Below the pieces are notes generated by a model that was not told the origin of the DNA, ran no database searches, and worked only from the letters and a program-made list of their open reading frames with translations. A DNA stretch of 15,613 bases, from positions 1 through 15,613 of the forward strand of contig JAYENB010000138.1 in NCBI GenBank assembly GCA_034721855.1. The letters run 5' to 3'. The position numbers and the translations under genes were made by a program. The stretch is from JAQIBY01 sp034721855. Its GTDB lineage: Bacteria > Bacteroidota > Bacteroidia > Bacteroidales > ML635J-15. This document shows, piece after piece, positions 1 through 7,439 of the stretch; positions within the stretch are counted from its first letter, which is position 1; the number at the start of each line of letters is the position of its first letter.

Positions 1-166
1 AAATATTCTGAAAAAGACATATTCAAACCAGTATTTTAGCTTTTTTTTCATAGTGGTGCATCAGGTGGCAAAAATAAAAAAAATAGGTATGAAGAAGGGG
101 TTTTTGTCACGATTTTTGAGTGCTATCATAAATTTAAAAATTTGAATTTGTTTAGTATTTAAAAAT

Positions 167-180
167 TAGGATTTAGGATT
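167..180 (-). repeat. Telomere-like heptamer pair (AATCCTA x2)
   Basis: The minus strand reads AATCCTA twice in exact tandem. The same heptamer occurs twice at 15503-15516 on the plus strand, within a longer array. Such heptamers are, as I recall, common in Bacteroidota intergenic DNA. The function is unknown. Confidence 0.6.
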
Positions 181-201
181 TCCCTGCCCGTCCCTGACTG
201 C

Positions 202-221
202 CCTGCCTGCCTGCCGGCAGG
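202..221. repeat. CCTG-repeat ending in a 12-bp perfect palindrome
   Basis: Three tandem CCTG units (202-213) run into CCGGCAGG. Positions 210-221 (CCTGCCGGCAGG) equal their own reverse complement. Upstream, CCCTG recurs at 182 and 192. The GC content contrasts sharply with the flanking AT-rich DNA, which is typical of a dispersed hairpin-forming repeat. It could also act as a weak terminator structure for the gene ending at 251, but no T-tract supports that. Confidence 0.55.
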
Positions 222-240
222 ATTGAACACATATCGGTAT
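222..240 (+). repeat. 19-nt dispersed element, copy 1
   Basis: The sequence ATTGAACACATATCGGTAT matches 8248-8266 at 18 of 19 positions; the only difference is C228 versus T8254. Both copies are intergenic, and each lies just 3' of a coding region, but in opposite orientation to that gene's direction. The significance is unknown. Confidence 0.5.
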
Positions 241-250
241 AAGTCCCCCT

Positions 251-994
251 TTACTGAAATCGTCTGTCAACAGAATATTTGATGGGAATACCCCAGTGTA
301 GTCCAAGCTCAAGTTTATGGGAATACATTTTGGGGATGGTTCCCTGTGGCAGATTTTTATACACAAACAAGGGCGACAAATCGTGTATGTATTTGTAATC
401 CAAATAAACTGCAAAACGGGAGGTGATGAAATATTCCATGCCAACGCCTCCCTGTATAGAAAAACAAAAGGCAGGGTGGTCTTCTGTGACATCAAAACGA
501 TACGATTGCGGGTCGTTTGTGTCCAGTGGCAAGCTGTCTTCATTAGCGTACTTTTCTGCTGACAACAAAACATTCAACCGTATGCCGGCATCGAGATACA
601 CATTAAAACGTTTGCCCAGGTTATACCTTGCGGTCAAGGGGACCGTCAGGTATTTGAGATTAAAATATGCCCTGACTTCATCAATTTGTTCGTTGATGTT
701 ATTGAAAACGGCCATGGAATTATCACAACTGAATGCCCTGCTGTTGTAGCCAAGGCCTGCAGTGAAACCAAATTCCTGCCATCGGGTGAAATACGCATTG
801 GCTCCAAATCCCATGCTGTATCCCGGTGAAAGATCTGTACCATAAATATTATTCCTCAGATGGGTGTATAAAATATCCCCGTGCAGACTGATGTAAAGTG
901 TGCTGTCGGATCGCCGTATCCAGCCATGTGCATGGATGGACATAAACAACAATATCAAAAGCGGTATGTGTTTAATGTACTTCACTGTCAACAT
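251..994 (-). CDS. Outer-membrane beta-barrel protein (PorT-like / OMP_b-brl_2 class)
   Basis: A 247-residue protein with an N-terminal signal peptide (hydrophobic IPLLILLFMSIHAHG, about residues 9-23) followed by alternating amphipathic strands rich in Tyr, Gly and Phe, as expected for an 8-10-stranded barrel in the outer membrane. The segment LKYLTVPLTARYNLG and the GGVGMEYF element are typical of the Bacteroidota barrel family built around PF13568. The ligand and role cannot be read from the sequence. The gene start overlaps the 3' end of xseA by 23 nt; a GTG at 985 (VKYIKH) would shorten the leader and is an equally plausible start. It is the last gene of a likely operon of S8 protease, xseA and this gene, suggesting translational coupling. 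The call to class is fairly safe; the exact start is not. Confidence 0.75.
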   Translation of the reverse strand: MLTVKYIKHIPLLILLFMSIHAHGWIRRSDSTLYISLHGDILYTHLRNNIYGTDLSPGYSMGFGANAYFTRWQEFGFTAGLGYNSRAFSCDNSMAVFNNINEQIDEVRAYFNLKYLTVPLTARYNLGKRFNVYLDAGIRLNVLLSAEKYANEDSLPLDTNDPQSYRFDVTEDHPAFCFSIQGGVGMEYFITSRFAVYLDYKYIHDLSPLFVYKNLPQGTIPKMYSHKLELGLHWGIPIKYSVDRRFQ

Positions 995-2339
995 CCCCGT
1001 CTTTGAATTTCGTGTTGATGATATCTCCCTTTTTGAGTTGTGATGCAGATTTTATTAGCTTGCCATTTTTGCTTGTCATGCTGTATCCTTTTTTAAGCAA
1101 CCGGCTGGGATCTTCGGCATGAATCTTATCCTGATAACGTTCCATGCGGTGTTGTTCCCGGGTTAACACATCTTTACACTGGGCTTTGAGCTCATTATAC
1201 AGTTTATTTGTGTGTTCTCTGTGCAGGTTGATGCCTGTTTTGCATGCGGATGATAGTTGATAACTCAAATGATCCAGTTTTTGTTTGTGGGAATTCAACA
1301 CCTGATGATTTTGACTGTAAAGCTTGTTGTAGAGATACTGCAACGCATTTTCCTGTTCATTGATGTGTGTTTTTACCAGGGGAATGAAATTCCTGGAAAT
1401 TATGTTCAAACGCTGTTTTTTGTCGTCCAGGTATTGCCTTACAGCTCTCAGCAGGGCTTCAAGTTCGCGGTCAATGCCTTCTTCGAACCCGCGGTTGTGG
1501 TTGATGATTGTTTCTGCCACGGCTGTGGGAGTTTTCAGGTGCGTGTGTGCTACCATGTCCGTAACGCTTTGATCCCGTTCGTGGCCAATGCCTGAAAACA
1601 CAGGCACAGGAAATTGGGCAACGTGGGAGGCAATGTTGTAATTGTCAAACCATGAAAGGTCCGTTTTGGCGCCGCCACCACGGATAATGACCACCACATC
1701 GTAAAGTGTGTCGTCATCAAAAATAGCTTTCAGTGCCTGCACAACGGATTGTTCTGTATCTTCACCCTGCATGGCAGCCCTGAAAAGCTCAATGTTGAAG
1801 GTGTAATGCTCCGGATTTGTTTCCATCTGGGCCACAAAATCACCAAACCCAGCAGCCGTATCCGAAGAAATGACAGCGATGTTGCGAATGACCAACGGCA
1901 GATCCAGCATTTTGTTCATGTCTGTGACCCCTGCCTGTTCAAGTTTTGCGATGATTTCTTTCCTCCGTTTTTCCACATCACCAATGGTATATGTCGGATC
2001 TATGTCAACAGCCTGCAGGCTTAGCCCATATTGCACATGGTAATTGACCCTGACTTTAAACATAACTTTCAATCCGTTTTTCAGGGTTTCCTTCGCCTGG
2101 CTTTTAAAATAGGGGTTAAGCATCCTGAAATGGTTTGCCCAGATGATGGTTCTGATTTTTGCCAGGATATGGTCAGTGCCCTCATCTTTTTGCAACAGGT
2201 TCATGTAACAATGACCTTTGTAACTTACAGTTATGTCGCTGATTTCACCCACCACCCAGTAATACGCGTCAAGCTGTTTTTCTACCGCGGATTTTATTTT
2301 CTTTTGCAGATCAAGGAGACTCAGCGCTTGTTCGGCCAT
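972..2339 (-). CDS. xseA: Exodeoxyribonuclease VII large subunit
   Basis: XseA is the catalytic subunit of exonuclease VII, a cytoplasmic nuclease that degrades single-stranded DNA from both ends and works with several copies of the small subunit XseB. The protein has 455 residues, normal for the family. An N-terminal OB-fold nucleic-acid-binding domain (about 6-110, including VVGEISD) is followed by the catalytic core: IRGGGAKTDLSWFDN at 219-233, GIGHERDQSVTD at 250-261 (conserved His and Asp residues) and HTHLKTPTAVAE at 265-276. A long charged coiled-coil region (about 280-420) then leads to a C-terminal 'LLKKGYSMTSKNGKLIKSASQLKKGD' type tail segment typical of XseA. It starts 4 nt after the S8 protease stop. 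xseB, usually adjacent to xseA in this phylum, is not seen in this window. Confidence 0.95.
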   Translation of the reverse strand: MAEQALSLLDLQKKIKSAVEKQLDAYYWVVGEISDITVSYKGHCYMNLLQKDEGTDHILAKIRTIIWANHFRMLNPYFKSQAKETLKNGLKVMFKVRVNYHVQYGLSLQAVDIDPTYTIGDVEKRRKEIIAKLEQAGVTDMNKMLDLPLVIRNIAVISSDTAAGFGDFVAQMETNPEHYTFNIELFRAAMQGEDTEQSVVQALKAIFDDDTLYDVVVIIRGGGAKTDLSWFDNYNIASHVAQFPVPVFSGIGHERDQSVTDMVAHTHLKTPTAVAETIINHNRGFEEGIDRELEALLRAVRQYLDDKKQRLNIISRNFIPLVKTHINEQENALQYLYNKLYSQNHQVLNSHKQKLDHLSYQLSSACKTGINLHREHTNKLYNELKAQCKDVLTREQHRMERYQDKIHAEDPSRLLKKGYSMTSKNGKLIKSASQLKKGDIINTKFKDGDVDSEVH

Positions 2340-2343
2340 GGGC

Positions 2344-3981
2344 TTACTTTTTCATGAATTTTTGACTGTAAACGTGATCTTTTGTAATGACCTCAAGGAT
2401 ATACAATCCACCTGGAAGCAATGCTGCATCAGGGTAGGTATAAGTGTTGTAAGATGTGCGATGTACATTTTTTTCATCTTCAAGCATCAATTTTCCTGAC
2501 ACATTGTATATCTGTATCGTGATTTGTTGTGTGTCAACCGAATAAAAATGCATATTCAGGGAATTTTGTACCGGGTTGGGGTAAATGCTTACCAGTTGCT
2601 CATTGTCAAAAGCCGAAAACTGAATGTTTTCAAGCAACAGGTTGGCTGCAGCAAAATCAGGAATGCCATACCCAAGGCTGTCGTTGGGATTGTCATACAG
2701 GTGAGCTGATTGCCTGATCGCATTGATGATCTCCATGTTGGATTTATTGGGATGTGCTTGCCACAGACATGCTGATAATCCGGCAATAATGGGGGATGCA
2801 AACGATGTGCCGTTTCCTGCAACAACTTCATTGTCATTGTTCATATAATATGCCTGGCTGCCCTGTGCAACCACATCAGGTTTCACGCGTCCATCGGCGG
2901 TATATCCAATGGAGCTGAATGGGGAATAATATCCGGTGCTGTCAACGGACCCTACAGTGAGCACATTATTGGCATCAGCAGGTACCCCAATTTTCCTGTC
3001 AGGGTCATCACCTTCATTGCCGGCTGCAATGATTAGTAGTATTCCTTTTTGTGCTGCCATCCCGGCCGCAATGGAAATGGGAGCCGTTTCTCCGTCTGTT
3101 TCGGTGTTGTCGTAATCCCATTCAGGGAGGTCAAAATCTTTGTATCCCAATGAGACGTTGAACACATCTGCTCCGAGGCTGTCAGCAAATTCGGCTCCGG
3201 CAATCCAGTTGTATTCTTCAATGCGTTGTTCGGTTGCGGCATCTTCCGTACGGATAAGGATAAACTCGGCACGTGGAGCGGTACCAACAAATCTGGATTC
3301 CTGCTCACCTGCAAGTATCCCCATGACAGCAACTCCATGGGTGTGCCAGCCATATACATTATCGCCGGATTTTACATAATCACGGGTTTCTATAATGCGC
3401 CCATTAGTGAACAAATGATTAAATACAGAAACCCCCGGCATGAACAGGAATCCGGCATCCAGTACCGCTATCAACATGTCATCACCTCTAAAACCTTGAT
3501 TGTGCAATATATGACCATTCAACATCTCAATCTGATTCAGTGCATTGCCATAGTCAAAGAAATTGTCTTTTGATCTGCTTTTTTCCTGCCATGTGGTTTT
3601 AGCGGTATCTTTTTTCCTGATGAATTCAAGCTTGTTCACAAAGCTAATGCTTGTGATGGTATCAAGTAACGTGGTATCTTCTGTTGTGAAAACCACGCCA
3701 TTCATCCATTTTGATGCATAGCGGATGTTCAGGCCGAGGTTTGCCAGGCTGTCCACATACAGGTTGCTGACAGGCAGGTCGGTGCTGTCAATGCTGATGT
3801 CCTGTTTTATTCGACGGTCAAGCGATCGCTTGCTCAGGAAGGCTTCAGGCGCATCAATGCTATAACTGTTGTTGAGTTTGTCTGTAAAACCTATCCAATA
3901 GGAGGGGGGAGACTGCCCAAACCCAGCCAGGCATAAAAAAAACAATATAAAAAAGGAACTGCTAAATTTCATAATCCTCAT
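2344..3981 (-). CDS. Secreted S8 subtilisin-family protease with T9SS sorting domain
   Basis: A 545-residue serine endopeptidase precursor. An N-terminal signal peptide (to about G20-Q23) precedes a prodomain (about 25-160) and a subtilase domain with the full catalytic set: Asp175 (IAVLDAG), His215 (HGVAVMGILAG), oxyanion Asn322 (AAGNEG) and Ser393 (GTSFASP). Residues about 463-545 form a type-A C-terminal sorting domain (VSIYPNPVQNSL, YNVSGK, LPGGLYILEV, ending KFMKK). That domain directs export across the outer membrane by the type IX system and is then removed, often with attachment to the cell surface. The substrate is unknown. ATG at 3972 (MKFSSSFF) is an alternative start and gives a cleaner signal peptide. 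It is the first gene of a likely operon with xseA and the OMP gene, with a -7 box at 3997-4004. Confidence 0.92.
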   Translation of the reverse strand: MRIMKFSSSFFILFFLCLAGFGQSPPSYWIGFTDKLNNSYSIDAPEAFLSKRSLDRRIKQDISIDSTDLPVSNLYVDSLANLGLNIRYASKWMNGVVFTTEDTTLLDTITSISFVNKLEFIRKKDTAKTTWQEKSRSKDNFFDYGNALNQIEMLNGHILHNQGFRGDDMLIAVLDAGFLFMPGVSVFNHLFTNGRIIETRDYVKSGDNVYGWHTHGVAVMGILAGEQESRFVGTAPRAEFILIRTEDAATEQRIEEYNWIAGAEFADSLGADVFNVSLGYKDFDLPEWDYDNTETDGETAPISIAAGMAAQKGILLIIAAGNEGDDPDRKIGVPADANNVLTVGSVDSTGYYSPFSSIGYTADGRVKPDVVAQGSQAYYMNNDNEVVAGNGTSFASPIIAGLSACLWQAHPNKSNMEIINAIRQSAHLYDNPNDSLGYGIPDFAAANLLLENIQFSAFDNEQLVSIYPNPVQNSLNMHFYSVDTQQITIQIYNVSGKLMLEDEKNVHRTSYNTYTYPDAALLPGGLYILEVITKDHVYSQKFMKK

Positions 3982-3996
3982 TCTAACTACTCACCG

Positions 3997-4004
3997 CAAA
4001 GTTA
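3997..4004 (-). promoter_or_regulatory. Bacteroidota-type -7 box for the S8 protease-xseA-OMP operon
   Basis: The minus strand reads TAACTTTG, a perfect match to the TAnnTTTG -7 consensus of the Bacteroidota primary sigma factor. It predicts a transcript start about 9-18 nt before the protease start codons. No clear TTG/TTTG -33 element is seen at the usual distance. The -33 region instead abuts the repeat island that begins at 4024. Confidence 0.45.
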
Positions 4005-4023
4005 TAAAATTTAACGAACTATA

Positions 4024-4240
4024 AAGATAGCACGATTACACGAGATTTCAAGGGATATACCTTTATTTTTTGTGTGTTCTGATTATTTCTCCTTATCATG
4101 CCATCACCCCATCTTCATATCTCACAATATTCCTCTCGTTCCATCTCGCTTTCGTGCTTTCGTTCCTTCACCCTCTCGTGCTATCTTGCAATCGTGCTTT
4201 TGTTTTTTCCATATCTTAGCGCCTTTGCGTCTTGGCGGTA
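4024..4240. repeat. Repeat island: gcacga-type quasi-repeats plus a cgcaaaggcgctaag module
   Basis: Read on the minus strand, 4215-4240 gives TACCGCCAAGACGCAAAGGC followed by GCTAAG, which I recognise from memory as a repeat widespread in bacterial intergenic DNA. Next to it (about 4118-4200) are irregular iterations of 'agcacga', 'gaacga' and 'cgaaagc'. An inverted 12-bp match, AAGATAGCACGA at 4024-4035 against TCGTGCTATCTT at 4176-4187, bounds the island on the other side. The island lies between the lipoprotein gene and the S8 protease promoter and runs into the lipoprotein coding sequence. Confidence 0.6.
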
Positions 4241-4987
4241 AAAAATGTATGTGTCTGTGTAGTAATCCTCATCTTCTCCGTTTTCCACAAACCACTGTTT
4301 GTATATGTTTCCTGTGGTGATGCGATCTTCGAGCGGTACCCCCGGTTCAATTTCCTGTGAATTGAGTTCGGTGATTTCTTTGTAGATCATACCTGTGTCC
4401 CTGGCGTATTTTTCAATACTGTAACTTTTATGAATCAGCGATGAATCGGCTTCCTGTGTGATGGTTAAGGCTGAATCAAAGCTATGCTGATTAACGCTGG
4501 CGGGTTCATCCAAACCTGTAACGGTGTATTCCATGGCATCAAGCTCATTGTACGCATTGCCGTCCCAGCTTTTGTCAAGGCTAAGCGGGAAATACATTTT
4601 TACAAGACGGTGGTTCTCTTCGGTAAGAAATAACCGGTCGTCCGTAAGTTGCAATGTCCACACATCCGAAATATGCCATGGCGCATTTGTATCGCTGCGT
4701 GTGTACCTGAGAAAAAGATATGCTGTTTTTTCTGCGTTATCCGTATATTTTCCTCCGATCATTTCCTTAATTTGGTAATTGGTTGTGTCATACACATCCG
4801 AAGGAGCATCAATAGTAATTTCTGTAACATCATAAATGTTGTAATTTCCAGATTGTATGGGGTAATAATTGGTATCGTAACTGATGAAAAATTCATCGTT
4901 GTCCTCAGTACAACCGGCAAGGAAACTAAGTGCCAAGATGCTTACTATCAAGATTTTATTTATTGTAATTTTGTTCAACACCATCAT
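4181..4987 (-). CDS. Lipoprotein of unknown function with repeat-encoded C-terminus
   Basis: A 268-residue predicted lipoprotein. The signal sequence ends in a lipobox LAGC with Cys26 as the acylated residue. The following TEDNDE is acidic, resembling the export signals that place Bacteroidota lipoproteins on the cell surface (inference). The mature part contains many aromatic and acidic residues and likely beta structure (YYPIQSGNYNIYDV, YLFLRYTRSD, VWTLQLTDDRLFL). I recognise no named domain with certainty. The last 18 residues (RQDAKALRYG KNKSTIAR) are translated from the dispersed repeat at 4181-4237, so the original C-terminus was probably lost or extended by repeat insertion. Two adjacent start codons exist (4987 and 4984). 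A weak -7 box lies at 5013-5020. It is separated from pgpH by 147 nt and probably transcribed alone. Confidence 0.75.
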   Translation of the reverse strand: MMVLNKITINKILIVSILALSFLAGCTEDNDEFFISYDTNYYPIQSGNYNIYDVTEITIDAPSDVYDTTNYQIKEMIGGKYTDNAEKTAYLFLRYTRSDTNAPWHISDVWTLQLTDDRLFLTEENHRLVKMYFPLSLDKSWDGNAYNELDAMEYTVTGLDEPASVNQHSFDSALTITQEADSSLIHKSYSIEKYARDTGMIYKEITELNSQEIEPGVPLEDRITTGNIYKQWFVENGEDEDYYTDTYIFYRQDAKALRYGKNKSTIAR

Positions 4988-5012
4988 CGTTTTTGGCCAT
5001 CAATTGACAAAG

Positions 5013-5020
5013 CGAATGTA
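5013..5020 (-). promoter_or_regulatory. Possible -7 box for the lipoprotein gene
   Basis: The minus strand reads TACATTCG, 7 of 8 positions of the TAnnTTTG consensus, 26 nt before the first ATG. No -33 element is evident. The rest of the 4988-5134 gap is AT-rich with no other feature recognised. Confidence 0.3.
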
Positions 5021-5134
5021 AGCATATTTTATTTACCGGAGAAAAAAATTATCCATAATCAACCAATCAATGTGATTTTGAGGAAACGATAGACTTTGCT
5101 ATTATTATATCCTTTATTTTTGACTTTGTCTTTT

Positions 5135-7276
5135 TTACGTAGTGTTTTTGTTTTTTTCATCCGGATATTCAATCCGGGTGTGATATACGCTCAGTAATTT
5201 ATCTGTAAATACTCGCTTGGCTTTGTTAATCATTTTAAACGTGATGTCAACATTCTCAAATTGATTTGCTTCCCTTTGTTTGTCAATCAATATGTTAACC
5301 ATGTTGCGGATGTTTTTTTCAGTATAATCGTTTAATGAACGTGTTGCTGCTTCTACCGTGTCTGCCATCATCAGGATGGCAGTTTCAAGGTTATGTGGTT
5401 TAGGGCCGGGATAGGTAAACATTTGTTCATCTATTTTTTTATCCGGATTGTCATTTTTAAAAGACCTGTAAAAATATTCTACCCGTGTTGTTCCATGGTG
5501 GCTGACAATAAAATCAATGATTTGATCCGGGAGTTTCGCTTTTCGTGCCAATTTTTTCCCATTGGTAACATGTGCAATAATAAGCCGGGCAGATTCTTTG
5601 TGATCAAGTTTATCGTGGGGGTTCTTACCACTGATGTTTTCTACAAAATACTGTGGTGTAGCTGATTTCCCGATGTCATGATATAATGCACCTGTACGGA
5701 CAAGCATTGGTTTTCCTCCTATTTCTCGGGCCACCGCTTCGGCTAGGTTGCCAACCTGAATGGAATGCTGGAATGTGCCAGGTGCTTTTTCTGCCAGTTG
5801 CCTCAGTAGCGGATTGTTGGTGTCGGACAATTCCATTAAGGTAACGTCTGAGACAAACCCAAACAACTTTTCATAGGCATAAATAAGCGGAAGCACGAAA
5901 AGCAACAGGGCAGCGTTGCCGGCAAACCAGGCAAAATCTGTCCAAATAAGATGGTTTAGACCTCTGCCGTACAACATTTGCAGGGCAAAATATGTAGCGC
6001 AATAAGCGAGCAATACGTAAAAACTGGTCACAAATAATTGTTTGCGTTTTTGAATGTTGGAAAGGCTAAATACAGCCACTATTCCTGCAAACATCTGTAA
6101 TAAAACGAATTCAAAGCCGTTGGGAGCAAGAACCCCAGTCATTAACACTATGATAAGATGCAAGAACAAAGCAGTGCGGCTGTCATAAAATGTATTGATA
6201 ACCATGGGGACAAGCGCAAAAGGAACGATATAAACAGAAAAGCCTGTAAAACGTACAATTGCAATGGTAATCATCATGAGGATAAATACCTGTAGCATGA
6301 CAAAGGTGATTTTCTTAAAGGAAGCTAAGATTTCAGGTTTGAAATTCCGTAAAAATAAGAACAAAGCTAACCCAAGAGCAATATACAGTAAGCTGATGCC
6401 GAAAATCAATAAGCCAAGCCGGGTAATGTTGGCCGAGCTCTCATAGTCTTTTTTCATGCTTTGCAAAACCAGGTAGGTTTCTCCATCAACAATTCCTCCT
6501 TGTTGAATGATAAGTTCTCCTTTTTGGACCATTCCCCTGGTTCTTGAAATATTATTGATCCTTTCAATCAGGATTTTTTCATTGGTATTTTTGTCATAAG
6601 TCAGGTTTGGTACAAGAAATTCACATAGGTTTATTCGGGTTGTTAACTGATCAACCATAGAATCATTCATGACCTCTTTGGTGATCGTTTTTCCACGTTG
6701 TTTCAGGATGTTGCATGCTTCATTGTAAAACAATACATCTGTTTTGTTGATCAGTTGAGCTTCTCCGTTTTCCAGAATACGTACTTCATCCGTATTTGTT
6801 CCCAGGCTGTCATCTGTAATCAACCCTGTTGTGTAAATGCTGTCAAAAAGATGAAAATAATCATTCAGTAGCTGGTCTCTTTGTTTTTTTGGTATGGCGA
6901 GGGATTGTTTATTATTTATTGTGAAGCTGGGGAAACTATTATTTCCCGGGATGACAACCTGATTCCAGGCTTTAAAAAAAGCATTTCTAAAATCAGATTT
7001 TGTTTTTTGCAGGATGGTGCTGTCGTATTTAAAGTACGGGATAAAATTGTTATACACACTATCTTGCTCATTTGCGATGGTTTCCGCTGATTTATTCACC
7101 GGGAAATTATAATTGGCAATAAGGTCCTCATGCGGCCAGGGTGCTCCTTGCTGGAATTCATATGCAAATTTGCGTTCTCGCGGGTACATATAAATAATGA
7201 ACCCGTAAACCAGTACAAACAAAAAAACAATGTATATTTTTAATGCGTTTTTTTTGAGATTAAATTTCCCCATCAT
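5135..7276 (-). CDS. PgpH-like 7TM-HD transmembrane phosphohydrolase (predicted c-di-AMP phosphodiesterase)
   Basis: A 713-residue membrane protein with the architecture of the 7TM-HD family. It has one N-terminal membrane segment (about 12-31), a roughly 250-residue extracytoplasmic 7TMR-HDED-like region (about 32-283), a block of hydrophobic helices (about 284-475), and a cytoplasmic HDIG domain (about 495-650). Metal-ligand signatures are visible: FQHSIQVGNLAEAVA, His533-Asp534 in ALYHDIGK, HKESARLIIAHV, IVSHHGTTRVEYFY, and MMADTVEAATRSL. Listeria PgpH of this family hydrolyses cyclic di-AMP, a messenger tied to cell-wall and osmotic homeostasis; that activity is inferred here. The start is either of two adjacent ATGs. 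The gene is divergent from the NlpC/P60 gene, with a perfect -7 box at 7368-7375. Confidence 0.88.
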   Translation of the reverse strand: MMGKFNLKKNALKIYIVFLFVLVYGFIIYMYPRERKFAYEFQQGAPWPHEDLIANYNFPVNKSAETIANEQDSVYNNFIPYFKYDSTILQKTKSDFRNAFFKAWNQVVIPGNNSFPSFTINNKQSLAIPKKQRDQLLNDYFHLFDSIYTTGLITDDSLGTNTDEVRILENGEAQLINKTDVLFYNEACNILKQRGKTITKEVMNDSMVDQLTTRINLCEFLVPNLTYDKNTNEKILIERINNISRTRGMVQKGELIIQQGGIVDGETYLVLQSMKKDYESSANITRLGLLIFGISLLYIALGLALFLFLRNFKPEILASFKKITFVMLQVFILMMITIAIVRFTGFSVYIVPFALVPMVINTFYDSRTALFLHLIIVLMTGVLAPNGFEFVLLQMFAGIVAVFSLSNIQKRKQLFVTSFYVLLAYCATYFALQMLYGRGLNHLIWTDFAWFAGNAALLLFVLPLIYAYEKLFGFVSDVTLMELSDTNNPLLRQLAEKAPGTFQHSIQVGNLAEAVAREIGGKPMLVRTGALYHDIGKSATPQYFVENISGKNPHDKLDHKESARLIIAHVTNGKKLARKAKLPDQIIDFIVSHHGTTRVEYFYRSFKNDNPDKKIDEQMFTYPGPKPHNLETAILMMADTVEAATRSLNDYTEKNIRNMVNILIDKQREANQFENVDITFKMINKAKRVFTDKLLSVYHTRIEYPDEKNKNTT

Positions 7277-7350
7277 TTGCTAATTTATATAATATTCAAG
7301 TTAACATCATCCTGTTGAAAAAAAACGATTCCCAATGATGTTTGATCTGC

Positions 7351-7363
7351 ATTATTCAATAAT
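7351..7363. promoter_or_regulatory. 13-nt palindrome at the predicted pgpH transcript start
   Basis: ATTATTCAATAAT is a perfect palindrome around a central C and sits where transcription from the adjacent pgpH -7 box would begin. It could be an operator, but AT-rich DNA makes such palindromes easily by chance. Confidence 0.2.
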
Positions 7364-7367
7364 TTGG

Positions 7368-7375
7368 CAAATATA
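7368..7375 (-). promoter_or_regulatory. Bacteroidota-type -7 box for pgpH
   Basis: The minus strand reads TATATTTG, an exact TAnnTTTG match, 91 nt before the first pgpH ATG, giving a leader of about 80-85 nt. No convincing -33 box was seen. I could not assign a promoter for the divergent NlpC/P60 gene within the 163-nt gap. Confidence 0.4.
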
Positions 7376-7439
7376 ATGTTTTATCCTGAGTTTTGCAGGG
7401 TAAAGATAGTTGATTGATATCAAATAATGAAATTCATAC

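Larger units (their letters stand above)
1..250. other. Gene-free left end: AT-rich DNA with a repeat cluster
   Basis: No convincing coding region is seen. Positions 1-160 are AT-rich with poly-A and poly-T runs and nothing I recognise. Positions 167-240 hold three adjoining repeat-like pieces, described separately: telomere-like heptamers, a CCTG-rich palindrome, and a 19-nt element with a near-copy at 8248-8266. The cluster lies just 3' of the outer-membrane barrel gene, which is read leftwards and stops at 251. No clear intrinsic terminator hairpin with a T-tract follows that stop. Confidence 0.6.

Noticed and set aside
166..573. Minus-strand 135-residue open frame overlapping the OMP gene end
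   Set aside because: It runs through the OMP gene in another frame and its tail is translated from the CCTG-rich repeat; the composition is Cys/Pro-rich and unlike a real protein.
1257..1595. Plus-strand open frames inside xseA and other large genes
   Set aside because: They lie antisense or out of frame within well-supported genes and show no family signature.
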